From: Primulina eburnea
Taxonomy: Eukaryota > Streptophyta > Magnoliopsida > Lamiales > Gesneriaceae
Direction: 5' to 3'
Assembly: GCF_022965805.1 (NCBI RefSeq)
Contig: NC_133102.1
Location: forward strand, 5,526,885 to 5,590,884
DNA length: 64,000 nucleotides
Part shown: piece after piece, positions 49,640 through 62,689 of the stretch
Layout: every line of letters begins with the position of its first letter
Numbering within the stretch: position 1 is the stretch's first letter
Translations under genes and position numbers: made by a program
Notes under the pieces: generated by a model
Told to the model about the DNA's origin: nothing
Databases searched by the model: none
What the model saw: the letters and a program-made list of their open reading frames with translations, nothing else

Positions 49640-50170
49640 CAAGCGTTTGTCATTTTATCAAAATTTATAACTGATAATAACGGTACTACTCAAATATTTT
49701 AAGTCGTACACCATCCCAAGCACCATATTTCAATTGTTCTACCCAGTTGGGACAATTATTGCATCTTAACAATCTTTCTCTCCAATAATTGCACTTCTTG
49801 CAATCAATAAGGATCGAACTCGTGACATCGCTTCTGATATCAAATTATAGAATATAGCGTTTGTCGGTTTATCAAAAGTTATAACTGATGGTAACAGTGC
49901 AATTCAAATATTTAAACTATGTACAACACTCAACAGTTCAAGCACAACTTTTCGATTGATCTAACCAGAAAGAATAATTATTCAACTCAACAACCATGTA
50001 CCACCGTCCTGGATAGAGCTAGGAATTCAAATTATGGTATCTGGTCCCTCGGTCACCTATGCGAAATCAACGCACAGATGAGAAGTAATAAAATGCATCG
50101 CGATGGTAATCGATCGAACCATGACGCTTGAGTTACTATAAGGTTTAAAATATTTGAGTAACATCGTTAT
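49640..50170. repeat. Dispersed two-unit repeat, copy 1
   Basis: Two roughly 217-bp units begin with CGTTTGTC..TTTATCAAAA.TTATAACTGAT (49641 and 49858). Related sequence occurs at 58910-59235 and, inverted, at 62690-62960. GAACTCGTGACATC and CTGATATCAAATTATAGAA words mark it. No coding sequence; type unknown. Confidence 0.6.
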
Positions 50171-51319
50171 TGTTAGTTATAGTTTTTGGTAAAGCGGCGA
50201 ACGTTCGATCATACATCTTTATAGTATCATGCATCAATATATAAATCTCGTGCGTTTCATTTTATTTTTCGATTATTATCGTTTCTTATAGTTAAAATGG
50301 GCTTGAATTCTAACAAATTTTATAATAGTGACATACATACATTTATTTACTTAAATTGGATCGATGATATCGGGAACGTTGGGTTTGGTGGTTGTTAGGT
50401 ATGTGAAGGCAGGCCAAATCATTTAAGTCGTGGGATGACATTCTTATGTATAATATGAATAAAATAAAATTATAAGTCATCGATCATTTTAAATAAATTT
50501 AGAAATAATTAAAATAATGGGTACATATTAGGTGAGCAAAAAGAACTTCACCATCCACAAAAAAACTAGTTATTTCAAGGGTAAATTGCTCATAAATCTC
50601 AAACACAAACTCAACTTTTCTCAAACTCTCTACACGTCAAAAATTTTCTTTAAACTCCCTAATACCTTAAAATCGATAAAAATACCCTTATTCCTAATTT
50701 AAAGTTTAATTGATCATCACGCTTTCCAAATAGTATCGGAGCGAAAGGTTAATTTATTTCAAACACAAATTTTATTATTACTAGTAACTAATTGTATGAG
50801 AAAGAGAATTTTGAAAAAATTATGAATCCGAATTTCGGTTCGAGAAAAATAATTTATAAGAAATATTTCAATATTTTGAAATATAGACAAGTGCCTATTA
50901 ATACATGACGTAACATAAAATATTAAATTTCTCTAAAAGTGTAGTTGTAAGAAATAGCCGTGTCAGAATTTTAAATCTACACGAGTTAGAATTTTCTGCG
51001 CTTTATCTTTTTGTGAGTTGAGTTAGACAAATTTAGCTAAACTTAACGTATATAAAATAAAAATCAGGGCACATAATCCACAACCAAAGTAAGCTAACAT
51101 GTGGTTCCGATCATGCTTCTAAGTAAAAAAACAAAAACCCATTTTTTTAAATTGAGAAAAAAATTGAATTTTCACGCCCATGATAAAAAAAAAAATTTAA
51201 AAAAAAATACAAACTTAACCTCGAGCATTACCAGTAAAAGAAAAAAATAAACAAAGTAACATTTATATATTTATTTATTTGACAATAAGAACATTTAGGA
51301 TGTGAAGTAAAACAACAAA
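50171..51319. other. AT-rich spacer, nothing recognised
   Basis: No ORF, RNA gene or repeat could be assigned in this stretch. Confidence 0.5.
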
Positions 51320-51502
51320 AACAAAAATTTGTGTTAGGTGGTTTTACAGGTCGTATTTGTGAGACAAATATCTTATTTGGATCATCCATAAAAAAATATT
51401 ACTTTTTATGCTAAGAACATTACTTTTTATTGTAAATTATCGGTAGGGTTGACCCGTCTCACAGATTATGATCCGTGAGACGGTCTCGCATGAGACCCAC
51501 TC
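51320..51502 (-). mobile_element. MULE-like MITE, copy 8
   Basis: Inverted full-length copy with the family core (TAGGGTTGACCCGTCTCACA) and CGTGAGACGGTCTCGCATGA at the right end. Target duplication not clear. Confidence 0.75.
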
Positions 51503-53349
51503 AACAGCAAATGCATTATCATTCTAAAAAGACAAAAACATCGTCACTTTTTCACACGATTTCCTGAAGTTTCATAATTGTTTAATAATTTTACAACTCA
51601 CAGCTTGTATTATTTCTATTTAAGTTGACAGTTCAAACGGATCAGAATTTGTTTGATGAAACTTCAATTTCCACTCAGTGAATTTTCATAAAACAATTTC
51701 ATTTTATTTTAGCTTGAAGTATTTAATTTGATTATGGTAATGAAATTGGGTATTCAATTTTACAGTATTTTTTTTAGTACAATTATGGGTATTCAATTTT
51801 TACAGTTTCATAAAAAAAATCACTTCGAGAGTACAATATTTATGAAAGCTTTGTGCCCAATCTGATAACCATCTTCCAAAGCACAAGAAAGTGTTGTGTG
51901 CTGATAATTAAAGGTTAATCGAGGTTCAGTCTCTAAGTTCAAATACGAGTTATGATTCAGTCATCGTATCAGAAAAACTTAGTTTTAGTTTTCTGATCTG
52001 ATATGTTTTTCATTTTAACTCTCTGAACTTAAAAATTCAAATATTATATTATATATACAGTTATACACAGGTTAAGTTGATTGATATATGATTCAATTGT
52101 ATTTTATTTTCAACAATATATATCTTATTGTCCAAAAAAGTTTCGTACCTAAAAATTATAATTATATACCTAATTTAATTCGATTGATACTTAAAATTTG
52201 TACATTTGTTCTATAGTCTCAATTATTTGTATCTATATTTTTCAAAAAAAAAATTATTTGTATCTATATTTATTGTTTTAGTTTTTCGTATCTATGGAAC
52301 ATAAATAATATATCAAATTAAAATTTATAGATATCTGAAACTCATAAATTTATGAAACGACATCAACGATTGATACTTATTTTGACTCAAAAAATACCAT
52401 GAAACTGAAATGATAAAAACACATAAGGTCAGGGAGGTCAAACTAAATTTTCTGATATAAAAATTGAATCTTAACTTATATTTGATATCAGAGACTGAAT
52501 CGCAAGATACTCATAATTAAAGAGAGGGGAGGGATCAGTGTCGACAGCGGTGAAAGATTAGAAATCCAATTGGAAATTTGTACAAAATAATTTTGTCCAA
52601 TAATTATTTTTTCAGCTGCTTGCATGCTTTCATTTACTCGTACATTTAATGTACCTTATCATTTGTGTTCTATCTTCAACGACTTTCTTCCATGCCAACA
52701 AGTCATGAATCTTGGTTTTATGTGCATCATAAAGAGATTGAACAAAAATTGTATTTTATGAGGTGAAAATTAATGTTGGGATCATTTTTATAAAAGTTGT
52801 GAATAAAAATTATTGTCCTTTTTTTTGTTGTTTCTGTCTATTTTTTTATATGACACTGATGTACGTAATGTCGTATCAGTATGTATTCTCATAGAGAAAA
52901 TGGACTAAGATTGCAAAAAATCTCAAAAAATACATTATGAAACTGATATTCAACAACATATATAAATATAATCGAAAAGAAAACAAACATATATAACAAA
53001 AATAGTAATTTTCTCCAATCCCCGAAACCAAAGACAATGTGCATCGGATGTCCCAAGTGCTAACGGTCGGTATAGCAGGCATCAATGTTCTTTTAGTTTA
53101 TTTTATATATATGTAAAGTTAATTTAATTAATAATGAATTAATTGTTTAATAGAGAATACTTGAGAAATATTTAACAAAGTTGTTAAAATGTATTCGATG
53201 AAACCATATTTTTTATTTAAATATGTACGTTTTATATATTTAGTTAATTGGGATACTCTTTCACCTATCTACAAAAGTTATGAGTTGAATCATTTGCGAA
53301 AATAGAAATGGGAAAATTTACAATATATATATATTATAGTAAGTCATTT
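51503..53349. other. AT-rich spacer, nothing recognised
   Basis: Low-complexity AT-rich DNA. The best distal L1-box match (TAAATGTA on the minus strand, 52648-52641) for the PDF1 gene downstream could be chance. Confidence 0.45.
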
Positions 53350-53488
53350 GTGTCTACGGTCTCACATATCTTTACCCGTGAGATAGTTCAATCAAGCTCA
53401 TATTTACAATAATAAGTAATGATTTTGGCATAAAAAGTTACTTTCTCATGAGTGACCCAAATAGCAGATCCGTCTCATAAAAATTTTT
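53350..53488 (+). mobile_element. MULE-like MITE, copy 9 (decayed)
   Basis: Keeps GGTCTCACAT, TTTACAATAATAAGTAATGA and GAGTGACCCAAATAGCAGAT. It ends only about 130 bp before the PDF1 TATA box, so it forms part of the upstream region of that gene. Confidence 0.65.
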
Positions 53489-53616
53489 GTGTATATATTC
53501 ACATATATGTATATATTTGAACAAGGAAATTTACAATATTAATGCACCTGTAATACGTACAACTAACTCACACTTGTTTCAACCGTTTATATTTATGTCA
53601 ATGGCTTGTAAAATCT

Positions 53617-53628
53617 CTTTATATAAAC
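53617..53628 (+). promoter_or_regulatory. TATA box of PDF1
   Basis: CTTTATATAAAC, about 90 bp before the ATG at 53718. I find no perfect L1 box (TAAATGYA) in the 500 bp upstream. Confidence 0.6.
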
Positions 53629-53717
53629 ATTCCTCAGCAATATTGAGTTATCTTACCTCTTTCTGTAGTTCTTTTTCTTAAAATTATTTATTTATTTTAG
53701 GGTTTTCTCTTGGAAGA

Positions 53718-54806
53718 ATGGAGAAGAAAAGAAGCGTGCAGGCGGCATCAGTACTACTGATTCTGAGCGTGATGCTTTCACAAAACTTGGTCCTTTCTGC
53801 AGCCAATTATTTTGAGGAGCAGAAGAACTTCTTCAATTTTCCTCCCTCAGGTCACTACATTATTCGAATTTTGTTTTCGAATAACGATATTCCGAATTCA
53901 CATGTAAAATATTGTTATCTTGTATAGCATGCATGCGAGGATGAACACGGGTTTCTTAGATGATCATGATCAGTTATCATGGATGTGTTAATTTAAGATA
54001 AGGGTCACATAATTGACATTAAATTGCAATTAAAATTCCGATCAACATTGAAAGCTAAAATCTTGTTGAAATTTTGTACAGTTTACACGCCTCCGTCGCA
54101 AGGTTCAGGATCAGGCAGCTACCCATGCCCGACACCGTCAAAAGGCGGCAGCTACACCCCAACGCCCTCGAAAGGCGGCAGCTACAAATCCCCCACTCCC
54201 TCGAAAGGTGGCAGCTACAAATCCCCAACACCCTCGAAAGGCGGCAGCTATGGCAAACCTCCGAGCAAAGGGTATTCGAGTAGCCCTGTTTACCATGCTC
54301 CTCCAGTTTCTACTCCAACCCCAGTGCACAAGACTCCACCATCTTCTTTGCAGAATCCCCCTTACAGTTGCATGTGAGTACAAGTTTTTTTGGCAGTGTT
54401 AATTTAATGTTTGTCAATGCTTACGGCACACTTACTGATTGACTGCTTTTTATGTATTTAATCATCGTGACTTGCATGCAGATACTGGAAGACTCATCCA
54501 GGCTTGATATCCGCTGTGTTTGGCTGGTGGGGCACTGTCGGCTCAGCATTTAACACTCCCACCATCCCTGGATTCTCCCCGAGCACCAGCTTGCTACAAG
54601 CTCTTTCAAACACGCGCACAGATGGATATGGAGACCTTTACAGGGAAGGCACGGCGGCGCTGCTCAACTCCATGGCGCACTCGGCTTCTTACCCTTACTC
54701 CGCTGCTCAGGTCAAAGACGGTTTCACGGCAGCGCTGAGCTCGAACCACGCTGCGGCGGTGCAGGCTAAGCTGTACAAGATGGCGAATGAGGCTAGAGTC
54801 AACTGA
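53718..54806 (+). CDS. PDF1: Protodermal factor 1 (PDF1), proline-rich cell-wall protein
   Basis: Exons 53718-53850, 54082-54373 and 54482-54806 give 750 bp, 249 aa. A signal peptide (MEKKRSVQAASVLLILSVML..., cleaved near LSAA) leads to a repeat region with TPTPSKGGSY and three further SPTPSKGGSYK-like units, then a Pro/Ser-rich hinge (SSPVYHAPPVSTPTPVHKTPP) and the conserved C-terminal domain (YSCIYWKTHPGLISAVFGWWGTVG; LLQALSNTRTDGYGDLYREGTAALLNSM). PDF1 proteins are secreted and expressed in the L1/epidermal layer in the plants where they were studied. The first intron is 231 bp, the second 108 bp. Confidence 0.92.
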
Positions 54807-55917
54807 TAGTGAATGATCAGTACTGAGATTTATTTGTTCATGTTGTTGATTGGTGTCATCGAATATTTTATCCTGTTTGGTTTGTGGGCTTGTTTTCTTT
54901 TTGATTAGGGGTCACATTTTTGGCTCAGTGTAACCTTAAAATATCTTATTTTAAATCGAATTAATCTGCTGTTTGAAAGGAGTTTTAATTTTATTTTCGT
55001 TATTTATATAATTTAGTTTATATCTATCTTCTGTGAGTACGTGTGTCATATACAAAAGATTATGATAAATTTTTGAAAATTATATGATATACATTTCACA
55101 AATCTAATTAAATCATGTAACCGATGTGTTAGAACAATTTTCATAATTATTTAGTTTGTCGATAACGAATAAAATTTACTGCTGCAAAAATTACGGGCAT
55201 CGCCCTGCCCGGTCAGGTCGCGAGGGTCGATGGGGCAGAGCCATCTCGTGGGATTGCCCCCAAAAGCTCTTCAGAAACCACACAATCATTTGCAAGGGGT
55301 AAGACAACTCTTTGGAAACATCTTGTTTCATGAAATGATGCAATATTTGATGAAGAGTTGCGTCTGTTCTGAATCGAATTTTCGTTTCTATATATATGAC
55401 ATCATTAGATCAAGAAAAAATAATTTTGGTTTGTTGGATTATGATTTGATTTAATCACCTAAAAATATAGAATATCTCTATTGTCTCCTGAGAGAAATTT
55501 TTCATATCTTGTGACTAAAATGAGAGAGAAACAATATTTATCAAAAGAAAGCGTTGCAAACGTGCTCTGGAGTTCATTCATAACTATTTATGTTCAAGTA
55601 TTTCTCAAATGTACCAAGGAAAATTTTCCTTTCTGTCTAGGAAATCTTGTCTGTTTGTAGAAATATATTTTATATATTATTATAAAAATAGTTTCATAGC
55701 AGTTAATTTTGGTCTTTCTCGATGAATATATTATAAATTCCTGCCAAAATTGCTCAGTTTGGACCACTTGGACAAGAACAATAAATTCGATTAATAAAAA
55801 TAGCTACTAGATTAAAACTGATATTCGATATTCTTAATGTTAAGAATAAGTTACGCTAAATCAACAGCATTAAGTTAATAAATAGATAATATAATTAAAT
55901 AACTCTACTAATTTATT

Positions 55918-55958
<41 letters not shown>

Positions 55959-56598
55959 ATTTCACAATTAATGTACGATAAACATCGACATGCATGAATA
56001 GAAAAAAAATGAAATATATATCGTCCAAGTTTGAAAAACTGAAAAAAATAATAATAATAAGTTGGTCTAAAAAAGAAAGGGAAAATAAATTTTCTGGTCC
56101 ATTAATTTTTTCGTTTTTGGGTTTTGGTTCATCGAATTTTCAAAGTTTGGTTTTAATACATTAATTTTCATTTTTTTTTTTTTGCTTTCTTCTCTGTTTT
56201 ATCGAAGTGTTAACGTGATATCGAAAAATGAGATTCGACCCCTAAAAATGATGACATGATATCGCAAATTGCTTAAATGACATCAAAAAATTCTGATGTG
56301 ATATCAAAAATTGCTTACTCGTCTTATGTCATGTCAACAATTAGATCAAAATAACAAAAATAAAAAATAACGTACCAAAAAAATTTGTTTTCCTAAAAAG
56401 AAATATATGGTCCAAGTTTGAGAAAAACTAAAGGAAAAAAATGAACTAACTTTACAATCTCCTGAAGTCAAATTTCCTCTCTTCCTTGCCATCCCATTTT
56501 TCTTGCACATGTTTACTTTTGTTAGAAGAAAGGAAGCCTTCGAATCTAGCAAAAAGTTATGCTTAGCTTCTTCAAACATCAAAAGCCATTCACATAGG
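54807..56598. other. Spacer with TA microsatellite
   Basis: PDF1 3' UTR, then AT-rich spacer. A GC-richer island at 55190-55260 looks imported but I cannot assign it. A (TA)n run lies at 55922-55955. No gene seen. Confidence 0.5.
55922..55955. repeat. (TA)n microsatellite
   Basis: An uninterrupted TA run of about 17 units. Confidence 0.9.
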
Positions 56599-56607
56599 CT
56601 ATAAAAG
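56599..56607 (+). promoter_or_regulatory. TATA box of the HVA22-like gene
   Basis: CTATAAAAG, about 130 bp before the ATG at 56736. Confidence 0.6.
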
Positions 56608-56735
56608 CCTAGTATACGTGAAAATTTCCATTTCAGTTTCAAACCCTCTGCAAAATTCTTTTAGTACCACGTACAAATTAACAATATTAAAAAAAACTAA
56701 AAGTATTTTCCGACACAGAAGAAAAAAAAGCTATT

Positions 56736-58143
56736 ATGGGTATTCCTGGAGCCATAGCAAGGCATTTGGATACACTCGTGGGGTATTTTTCTTACAATGT
56801 TTGCCAAATTATTCTTTATGACATCCATTTTATTATTTATTTATTTATTATTTTGGTTTCTGTCCTAATTTATTATCACCGTCGTAGTCGTCGTTTCAAT
56901 ATGTTGCGGTGGAAAGATCGATTGCCTGATTATTTTTATTTTGATTGTCATGCAGACCTGGAGTGATGCTTCTATTTCCCCTGTAAGATAAATAATTTTA
57001 CTCTCTATAAATTTAAAAAAAAACTAAATAATATGAAATTTTTGATTTTGTTCATATATAATAATTAACAGGTATGCTTCGATGAGAGCAATTGAGAGCC
57101 CCTCAATAGTAGATGATCAGCAATGGCTAACATACTGGGTTCTTTACTCCTTCATAACTCTATTCGAGCTTTCTTTCTGGAAAATTCTTCAATGGTACGA
57201 TAATTCGATTTCTCTGTCGTATAGCCACACTGAATTAAACACTCAAATTTCTGATGGAAATTACCAATGCACGCAGGCTTCCATTCTGGCCATACATGAA
57301 GCTTCTGTTGTGTGTATGGCTGGTGTTGCCAATGTTCAATGGAGCAGCATATATATATGAAAACTTTGTGAGGAAATATGTAAATATCAGCAGTTATATG
57401 GATCATTCCAACGATCGATATCCGGATCAAGGCCAAAAAAGGGTCCTCCAGATGATGAGTCTTGATGCCAGAAAATCAGTTGAAAGATACATTGACAGAC
57501 ATGGTCCTGAAGCTTTTGATAGAATAGTCAAAGTGGTAAGCGATGACGAGCCGGAGGCCGGTTAACCTAATTTTAATCTTCCTTCAACTTTTTCTACTAC
57601 AATATTTTTCCCTAGCTATCACACTAGCTTTCCTCCTACATTAATATGTGTTTTTTCGTATAAAATTCGATTTTTCGCTTTTCAACTGTGGACCCTAAAC
57701 AAGATCATTTCATTCCATTTTTACTAAAACGGTGAAGAATATTTCATTAGTAAAGAAAAAAGGGGGTGGAGGCTTAATCTTGATCACTCCCTCAGGAATA
57801 GGATGCAATAGTAGAGCGAATCTGTTAGAGAATACTCCACCACAAGTTGAGAAATTAAAGCACGCTAATTAGCCAATTGTCAATTTCTAGCCCAGAGCTG
57901 ACCAGTACAACCATGTGTCACACCCTGTGGGCTTTGTCGTACCGTGTTAATTACTCGTTTATATAAAAAATGATTTAATTATGTCAATCTTCTTATCGAT
58001 CTTGAGCAGGGTTCTTACAAGAAAACCGATGATCAACCTCTATTGTGTTTCTGACTTTAGCTTGAGGCACATATACAAAAAGCATAAGTTGAGGAAAATG
58101 TTTGTTTTCTTTGCAGGCTGAGAGAGAAGCAAGGAAACACTGA
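56736..58143 (+). CDS. HVA22-like protein (DP1/Yop1/REEP family)
   Basis: Exons 56736-56782, 56956-56982, 57072-57194, 57277-57535 and 58117-58143 give 483 bp, 160 aa; exon 2 is only 27 bp. Family landmarks: RHLDTLVG at the start, LLFPLYASMRAIESPS, DDQQWLTYWVLYSFITLFEL, the second hydrophobic hairpin LPFWPYMKLLLCVWLVLPMFNGAAYIYENFVRKY, MSLDARKSVERYIDRHGPEAF and the basic end AEREARKH. Such proteins form membrane hairpins that curve ER tubules; barley HVA22 is induced by abscisic acid and stress. If the last intron is kept, the frame ends instead at 57565 after VSDDEPEAG. Confidence 0.92.
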
Positions 58144-58298
58144 AGACATGGAAGAAATGTTTATATATGAAGAAAATACTTATACATATGTAGTGATCGA
58201 TGAAGATGAATCCACGTAGAATTAAATTCAAACATTTGTATATTTCAAGAACATTCAAAGATTCTGATCAATATATATAGTTATCGTACATGTATACG

Positions 58299-58478
58299 CA
58301 GTGACGGAGCCAGAAATATGGCTCTATCCGTACTAAAATTTTAAACTCTAAAATCTTTTAATATTTTAAATTGATCTACCTTATCATATTATTCCAAAAT
58401 TATACAAAATTTAAATATACATTTAAAAAAAAAAAAATTAGGCTAGCCCGGATAAAAAACCATGTGGCTCCGCCTCTG
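58299..58478. mobile_element. hAT-like MITE (180 bp)
   Basis: Terminal inverted repeats CAGTGACGGAGCCA and TGGCTCCGCCTCTG (13 of 14 could pair allowing one or two mismatches). Flanking octamers TGTATACG (58291-58298) and TGTACACG (58479-58486) match at 7 of 8, an 8-bp duplication as in hAT elements. The interior is AT-rich and non-coding. Confidence 0.8.
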
Positions 58479-58909
58479 TGTACACGGAGTTCCGGGGTGA
58501 GAACGCAGATGTGTTTAAGAGTAATTAAAATACAAGAACGCCTGATGACAGACATAGTTTTCTATATTTACATTATCTAATAAACGAGGAAAGACTTGAT
58601 CACTCCATCTCCATTTATTTCTTCCAAATCAATGGATACGCACAAAACATACACGGCCCATCACACGTACATCAAAGGGATGCTAGATCCAACGTCTCAA
58701 ACAGAAACGGAGACGGAGGCGAGGCATCCGCCCACATCTCAATTTTTTTTAATTTCATTGATCAGAGATCGATTAAATAAATATTACTTTTTATATTAAA
58801 AAAAAAGAAGAATTGAGTAATAGTTTGAAAATTATTTATTTAATTTCTCTATAAGTTAAATCAAAAGAATTGACAAAGGATAAATTTGTAACATAGTTCC
58901 ATTACTATA
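58479..58909. other. Spacer, nothing recognised
   Basis: Short open frames are present, but none resembles a gene. Confidence 0.45.
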
Positions 58910-59235
58910 TGAACGAGCTTTTACCGCTTTATCAAAAGTTTTAGTTGATGGTAACAATGCTACTCAAATCTTTTAAACCATATATTAGCACAAACACCAC
59001 GTTTCAATTGCTTTATCCAGCATGGACAATCATTGCACCCAACAACCGTCCTCCCAATACTTATATTTATTGCAATCATTGGACATCGAACCGGTGACCT
59101 TAGATCTGATAACAATTGTAGGACTGAGTACTTGCTACTTCACCAAAAACTATAGCTGTTGGTAACAGTCGAACTCAAATATTTTAAATCGTACATCACA
59201 TGCAACACGTTTCAGTTGCTCTACCCAATAAGAAA
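58910..59235. repeat. Dispersed two-unit repeat, copy 2
   Basis: Related to 49640-50170: TTATCAAAAGTTTTAGTTGA at 58930 and a second, weaker unit at about 59140 (CCAAAAACTATAGCTGTTGG), again about 215 bp apart. Confidence 0.6.
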
Positions 59236-59433
59236 AATGATTGAACATGAGGTGATATTTACACTCCATTTTGTGATATCTACACTCCATTTTATATGTA
59301 AAATATGCGTTAAATTTATTCACAAATAGAATGCCGATAAAAAAATTAAATGTAAATATTAACTCCCTCGTTGCACCCAACAATAAGAATTCAAAATGGA
59401 GTGTGATTAACAATATTTGGATTGTGGATATCA

Positions 59434-59620
59434 CTGGCCTAAAACCAAGTAAGGAACCAATGGATTGAATTATCGACTCGATTAATTCACTTGCTTAAAT
59501 TATCAGTAGATCAAACCAAAAGTTTGCTGGCCTAAAATAAAACATGGAACCGATTGATTGAATTATCGACCGAACTAATTCACTTGCCTAAATTATCTGT
59601 CGAATAAAACCGAAAATTTG
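59434..59620. repeat. 93-bp tandem duplication
   Basis: CTGGCCTAAAA...GATTGAATTATCGAC...AATTCACTTGC is repeated at 59434 and 59527 with about 80 percent identity by eye. Function unknown. Confidence 0.8.
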
Positions 59621-60071
59621 CTACGTTTTACAACTAGCTAGAACTTTGGAAAATTTATCTTACTTTCTCCATGTTAGTATTTTTTTCTTGTGAGAGTATT
59701 GATATAGCGTTGCACATGTAACCTATATGTCCTTACTTCAACAACACCACATCAGCGCTAAGTCGTAAAAACTAATAAAATTGTAAGAAAAAATATCGGA
59801 CAAATGCTAAAATTTGACAATATAAATGATGAAAATTGAAAAGTTTCAAATCTAAAATATCGAAATTTTCCCAAAAACTTATAGATTACTTAAACTTCCC
59901 CCTCCCGTGTACTAATAAAAAAAAAGGAGAAATTTGTAATTAATCTTGGTCAACATTTTTTTTACGAAAATGACATCCTCAAAAATTGTAAGGCCCAATA
60001 ATTATAGAATTGATAAGACAAGATTATGAGATGTTGCATGGACAGAAAATGTTAATTTTGAAAAGTAAAGA

Positions 60072-60108
60072 ACCGCACCCGCAGTGCTAGAAGGACCGCA
60101 CCCGCGGT
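60072..60108. repeat. Two CpG-rich inverted repeats in LTR A copy 2
   Basis: ACCGCACCCGCAGT (60072) and ACCGCACCCGCGGT (60095), 20 bp upstream of the TA run. This copy has the fewest units of the three. Confidence 0.9.
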
Positions 60109-60125
60109 CGGTAATTTCTGGAAAA

Positions 60126-60127
<2 letters not shown>

Positions 60128-60163
<36 letters not shown>
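60128..60163. repeat. (TA)n run in LTR A copy 2
   Basis: About 18 TA units at the place where copies 1 and 3 have a short TATA-like box; probably an expanded TATA box. Confidence 0.85.
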
Positions 60164-60166
<3 letters not shown>

Positions 60167-61976
60167 TTGCATTTCAGTATCAGAATAAGGGAGAGAGCCG
60201 AGGAAGGGAAGCTCTAAATCCTTACGCCTTTTTATTTCAATCCGTCCGTCTGTTTTTGAATCCGAATATAGTACCGTGTTTCTATTGACGCAGGATACAA
60301 CTGGACGTAAGTTTTGTTACATTTTGACATGTTTTGAAATTAGACTATTGTCAGAATTGAATAGAATTCATATATGATGTTCTTGTCATGTTAGACATCA
60401 TAGAATCGAAGTCAGGTTGAGAAACGGACTGATTATGTAATTGTTATGAATTTTGGAATCGATTTGACTGAGAATTCATATCAGATATGTATTGTTATTG
60501 AGATTATGACTGGTATCGATATTGATTAGGAATTCTGGTATTATATCTGTGACGTTCGGACTGACGGAGTTATCGAGACTGTATTGTTATGCCGTCGAAA
60601 CATCAGTTAATTGATATTGATCAGATTCAGTAGTGATTTCGATTATATCGTGATATTGTTGATATGGATTAGATTGTATCTTGATTCGATATTGATCAGA
60701 GTATATTTTGATTTGAATATTGATCAGAACAGGTATTGAGTTGAGTTGTATATTGATATTATATCTGTTCGGTATTGTTATTACCAGATTGAGAATGGAC
60801 CGAGATAGAGTCGGGAATTCTTCTTCTTCTTCTTCCGAGCGAGAAGATAAATATATAAATTAATGTTGAGTTGGGATTGCACAACTCGAGTGAGGTTTGA
60901 TTCGAGTTTCCTTAAATCACATACTTTATTTTATTGCATGGATATTTGCATTGAGTTGATTGATATACTTGTTCTCTTGAATAGTAGATGACAGGTGTTA
61001 GACGAGTAATCTTGTGACAGAAGTGCCTGATAGTGGTGGTATCGCCACGGGCACATTGCACGATGTCTCAAGACAGGATGTTAGCGATGGAGCTACAGTC
61101 CATGACGGTTAGATCAGGACACCGGATGTTTGGTTATATCGAGTAAATAGAATTGGAATTCTTCTATTACGGAATTCGATATAGGAACATCATATTGGGT
61201 TATATCGTAATTCGATATAGGAACACCATACTTGGTTATATCGTAAATCGATATAGGAACACCATATTTGGTTATATCGAGTAATAGGATCAGAGTTCCT
61301 TCTATTACGGAATTCGGTATAGGATCACCACATCTGGAAACCGGGATCCCTAGGCTAGGATTGAGTCTAGTCTAAAACGTAGAGTCACGAGTTTGAGTGA
61401 CAGTTATATTGATTTGTATTGATGGATGTTGAATGATGTTCCTGATATTGGTACATGCTTAAAATATAATTGATTCTTGATATTGAATTATGTTCCTGAT
61501 TAGGGTACATGTTTAGAATATGATTTATTCTTGTTATTGATTCATATCATGATTTTGATATATGATAGGATTTTTTGTTATATGCTTTTATATTGTTTAT
61601 ATGATTGCATGTATACATGATTTATACTGGGATATTTATATCTCACCGGAGTTATCCGGTTGTTGTCTTGTTTGTATGTGTGCATGTCAACAGGTAGGCT
61701 GGGATCAGGGTCGAGAAGAGAACGAGGCTGGACTAGATAGCGTGGAGATCCAGGCTTTGAAGCAACTTAGGATTCAGCACTGACTTGTAGTTGAACCTAG
61801 TCGGATTATTGTAGATCATACAATAGTTGTATGTGATGTTTAATATGTAATTTGAATTTAATTACATTATGTTTTCGCTGTGTAATTTAAAAAAAAAAAT
61901 TTAGACCCTGTTAATTATAATTGATTAATTAGTCCCAATAACGATTAAGAACTGAATTAGCTTCCGGGTCCCCACA

Positions 61977-62689
61977 AAAATAAACTTGATGAGGTAATTT
62001 TTCTTTTAAAAAATGATGACCAAGGTTAAAAAAAAAACCCCAAATAAATATTAATAGGGATATCAATAACCAATTATGGTTCAATTAGTAATTGACATTT
62101 ATTATGTCACATCAGCAATCACGATAAAAAAAAATTAAAATTTTCTAAAATCGGAAGATATATGACTAAAACTAAAATTTTATAATATAAATCACCACGA
62201 TTGCAATGAGACAAAATACAAGAAAAAAAATCATTTAAAATTCTCTTTAATTAACTTACAGTTGACCTTAAAAAATAATAATTTGTGTCCATTAGTTTCA
62301 AGAATTTCAACAATGGTTTCCTCCAAATTCCCAGATGAACAGCTTAATACTTCACGAGATAGAGGATGCCAAAATTACTACTCCAGAAAACCCATTGTTT
62401 TTTATTTGTGCATAACTAATCAAACAAAATCTGCTAAAAATCTACCAATAAGAATATTAAAAATAACTCTCTCACATACACATTGTATATATATAGTTTT
62501 GATATGATGTTCATTCACTGTGCTCATATTCATTCTCATAAATGAGATGATACTTATGTATTGGATGTGAGGAAGTATATCTAAATTGTATATCAAATAT
62601 GTGAGTTTCACATCATCGGTGAGTACGAAGGTGGAAATGGTGGATGTGCAACATATCAAAAATATATATGTGTGTGTGTGTGTTTTTTT
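61977..62689. other. AT-rich spacer, nothing recognised
   Basis: No gene or repeat could be assigned apart from a short TG microsatellite near 62670. Confidence 0.45.

Larger units (their letters stand above)
59987..61976 (+). mobile_element. Solo LTR, family A, copy 2 (1990 bp)
   Basis: Begins TGTAAGGCCC and ends GGGTCCCCACA; a perfect duplication AAAAT lies at 59982-59986 and 61977-61981. In order: two palindromes (60072-60108), a TATA run (60128-60163), the conserved ACTGGACGTAAGTTTT (donor at 60307), a tandem array of shortened and full GGTTATATCG units (61131-61320), an acceptor-like GTCAACAG (61693) and an A-run. The short open frame 61562-61783 is not supported as a gene. Confidence 0.9.

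Noticed and set aside
55230..55454. Possible small gene or gene fragment in a GC-richer patch
   Set aside because: I recognise no domain, and the open frame runs into AT-rich sequence. Not supported as a gene.
57536..57565. HVA22 ending at 57565 as the main form
   Set aside because: The spliced form with the 58117-58143 exon gives the usual basic family C-terminus, so it is taken as the main product.
61562..61783. 73-codon open frame near the end of LTR A copy 2
   Set aside because: It overlaps the acceptor-like site of the LTR, and the other two copies do not keep the same frame.
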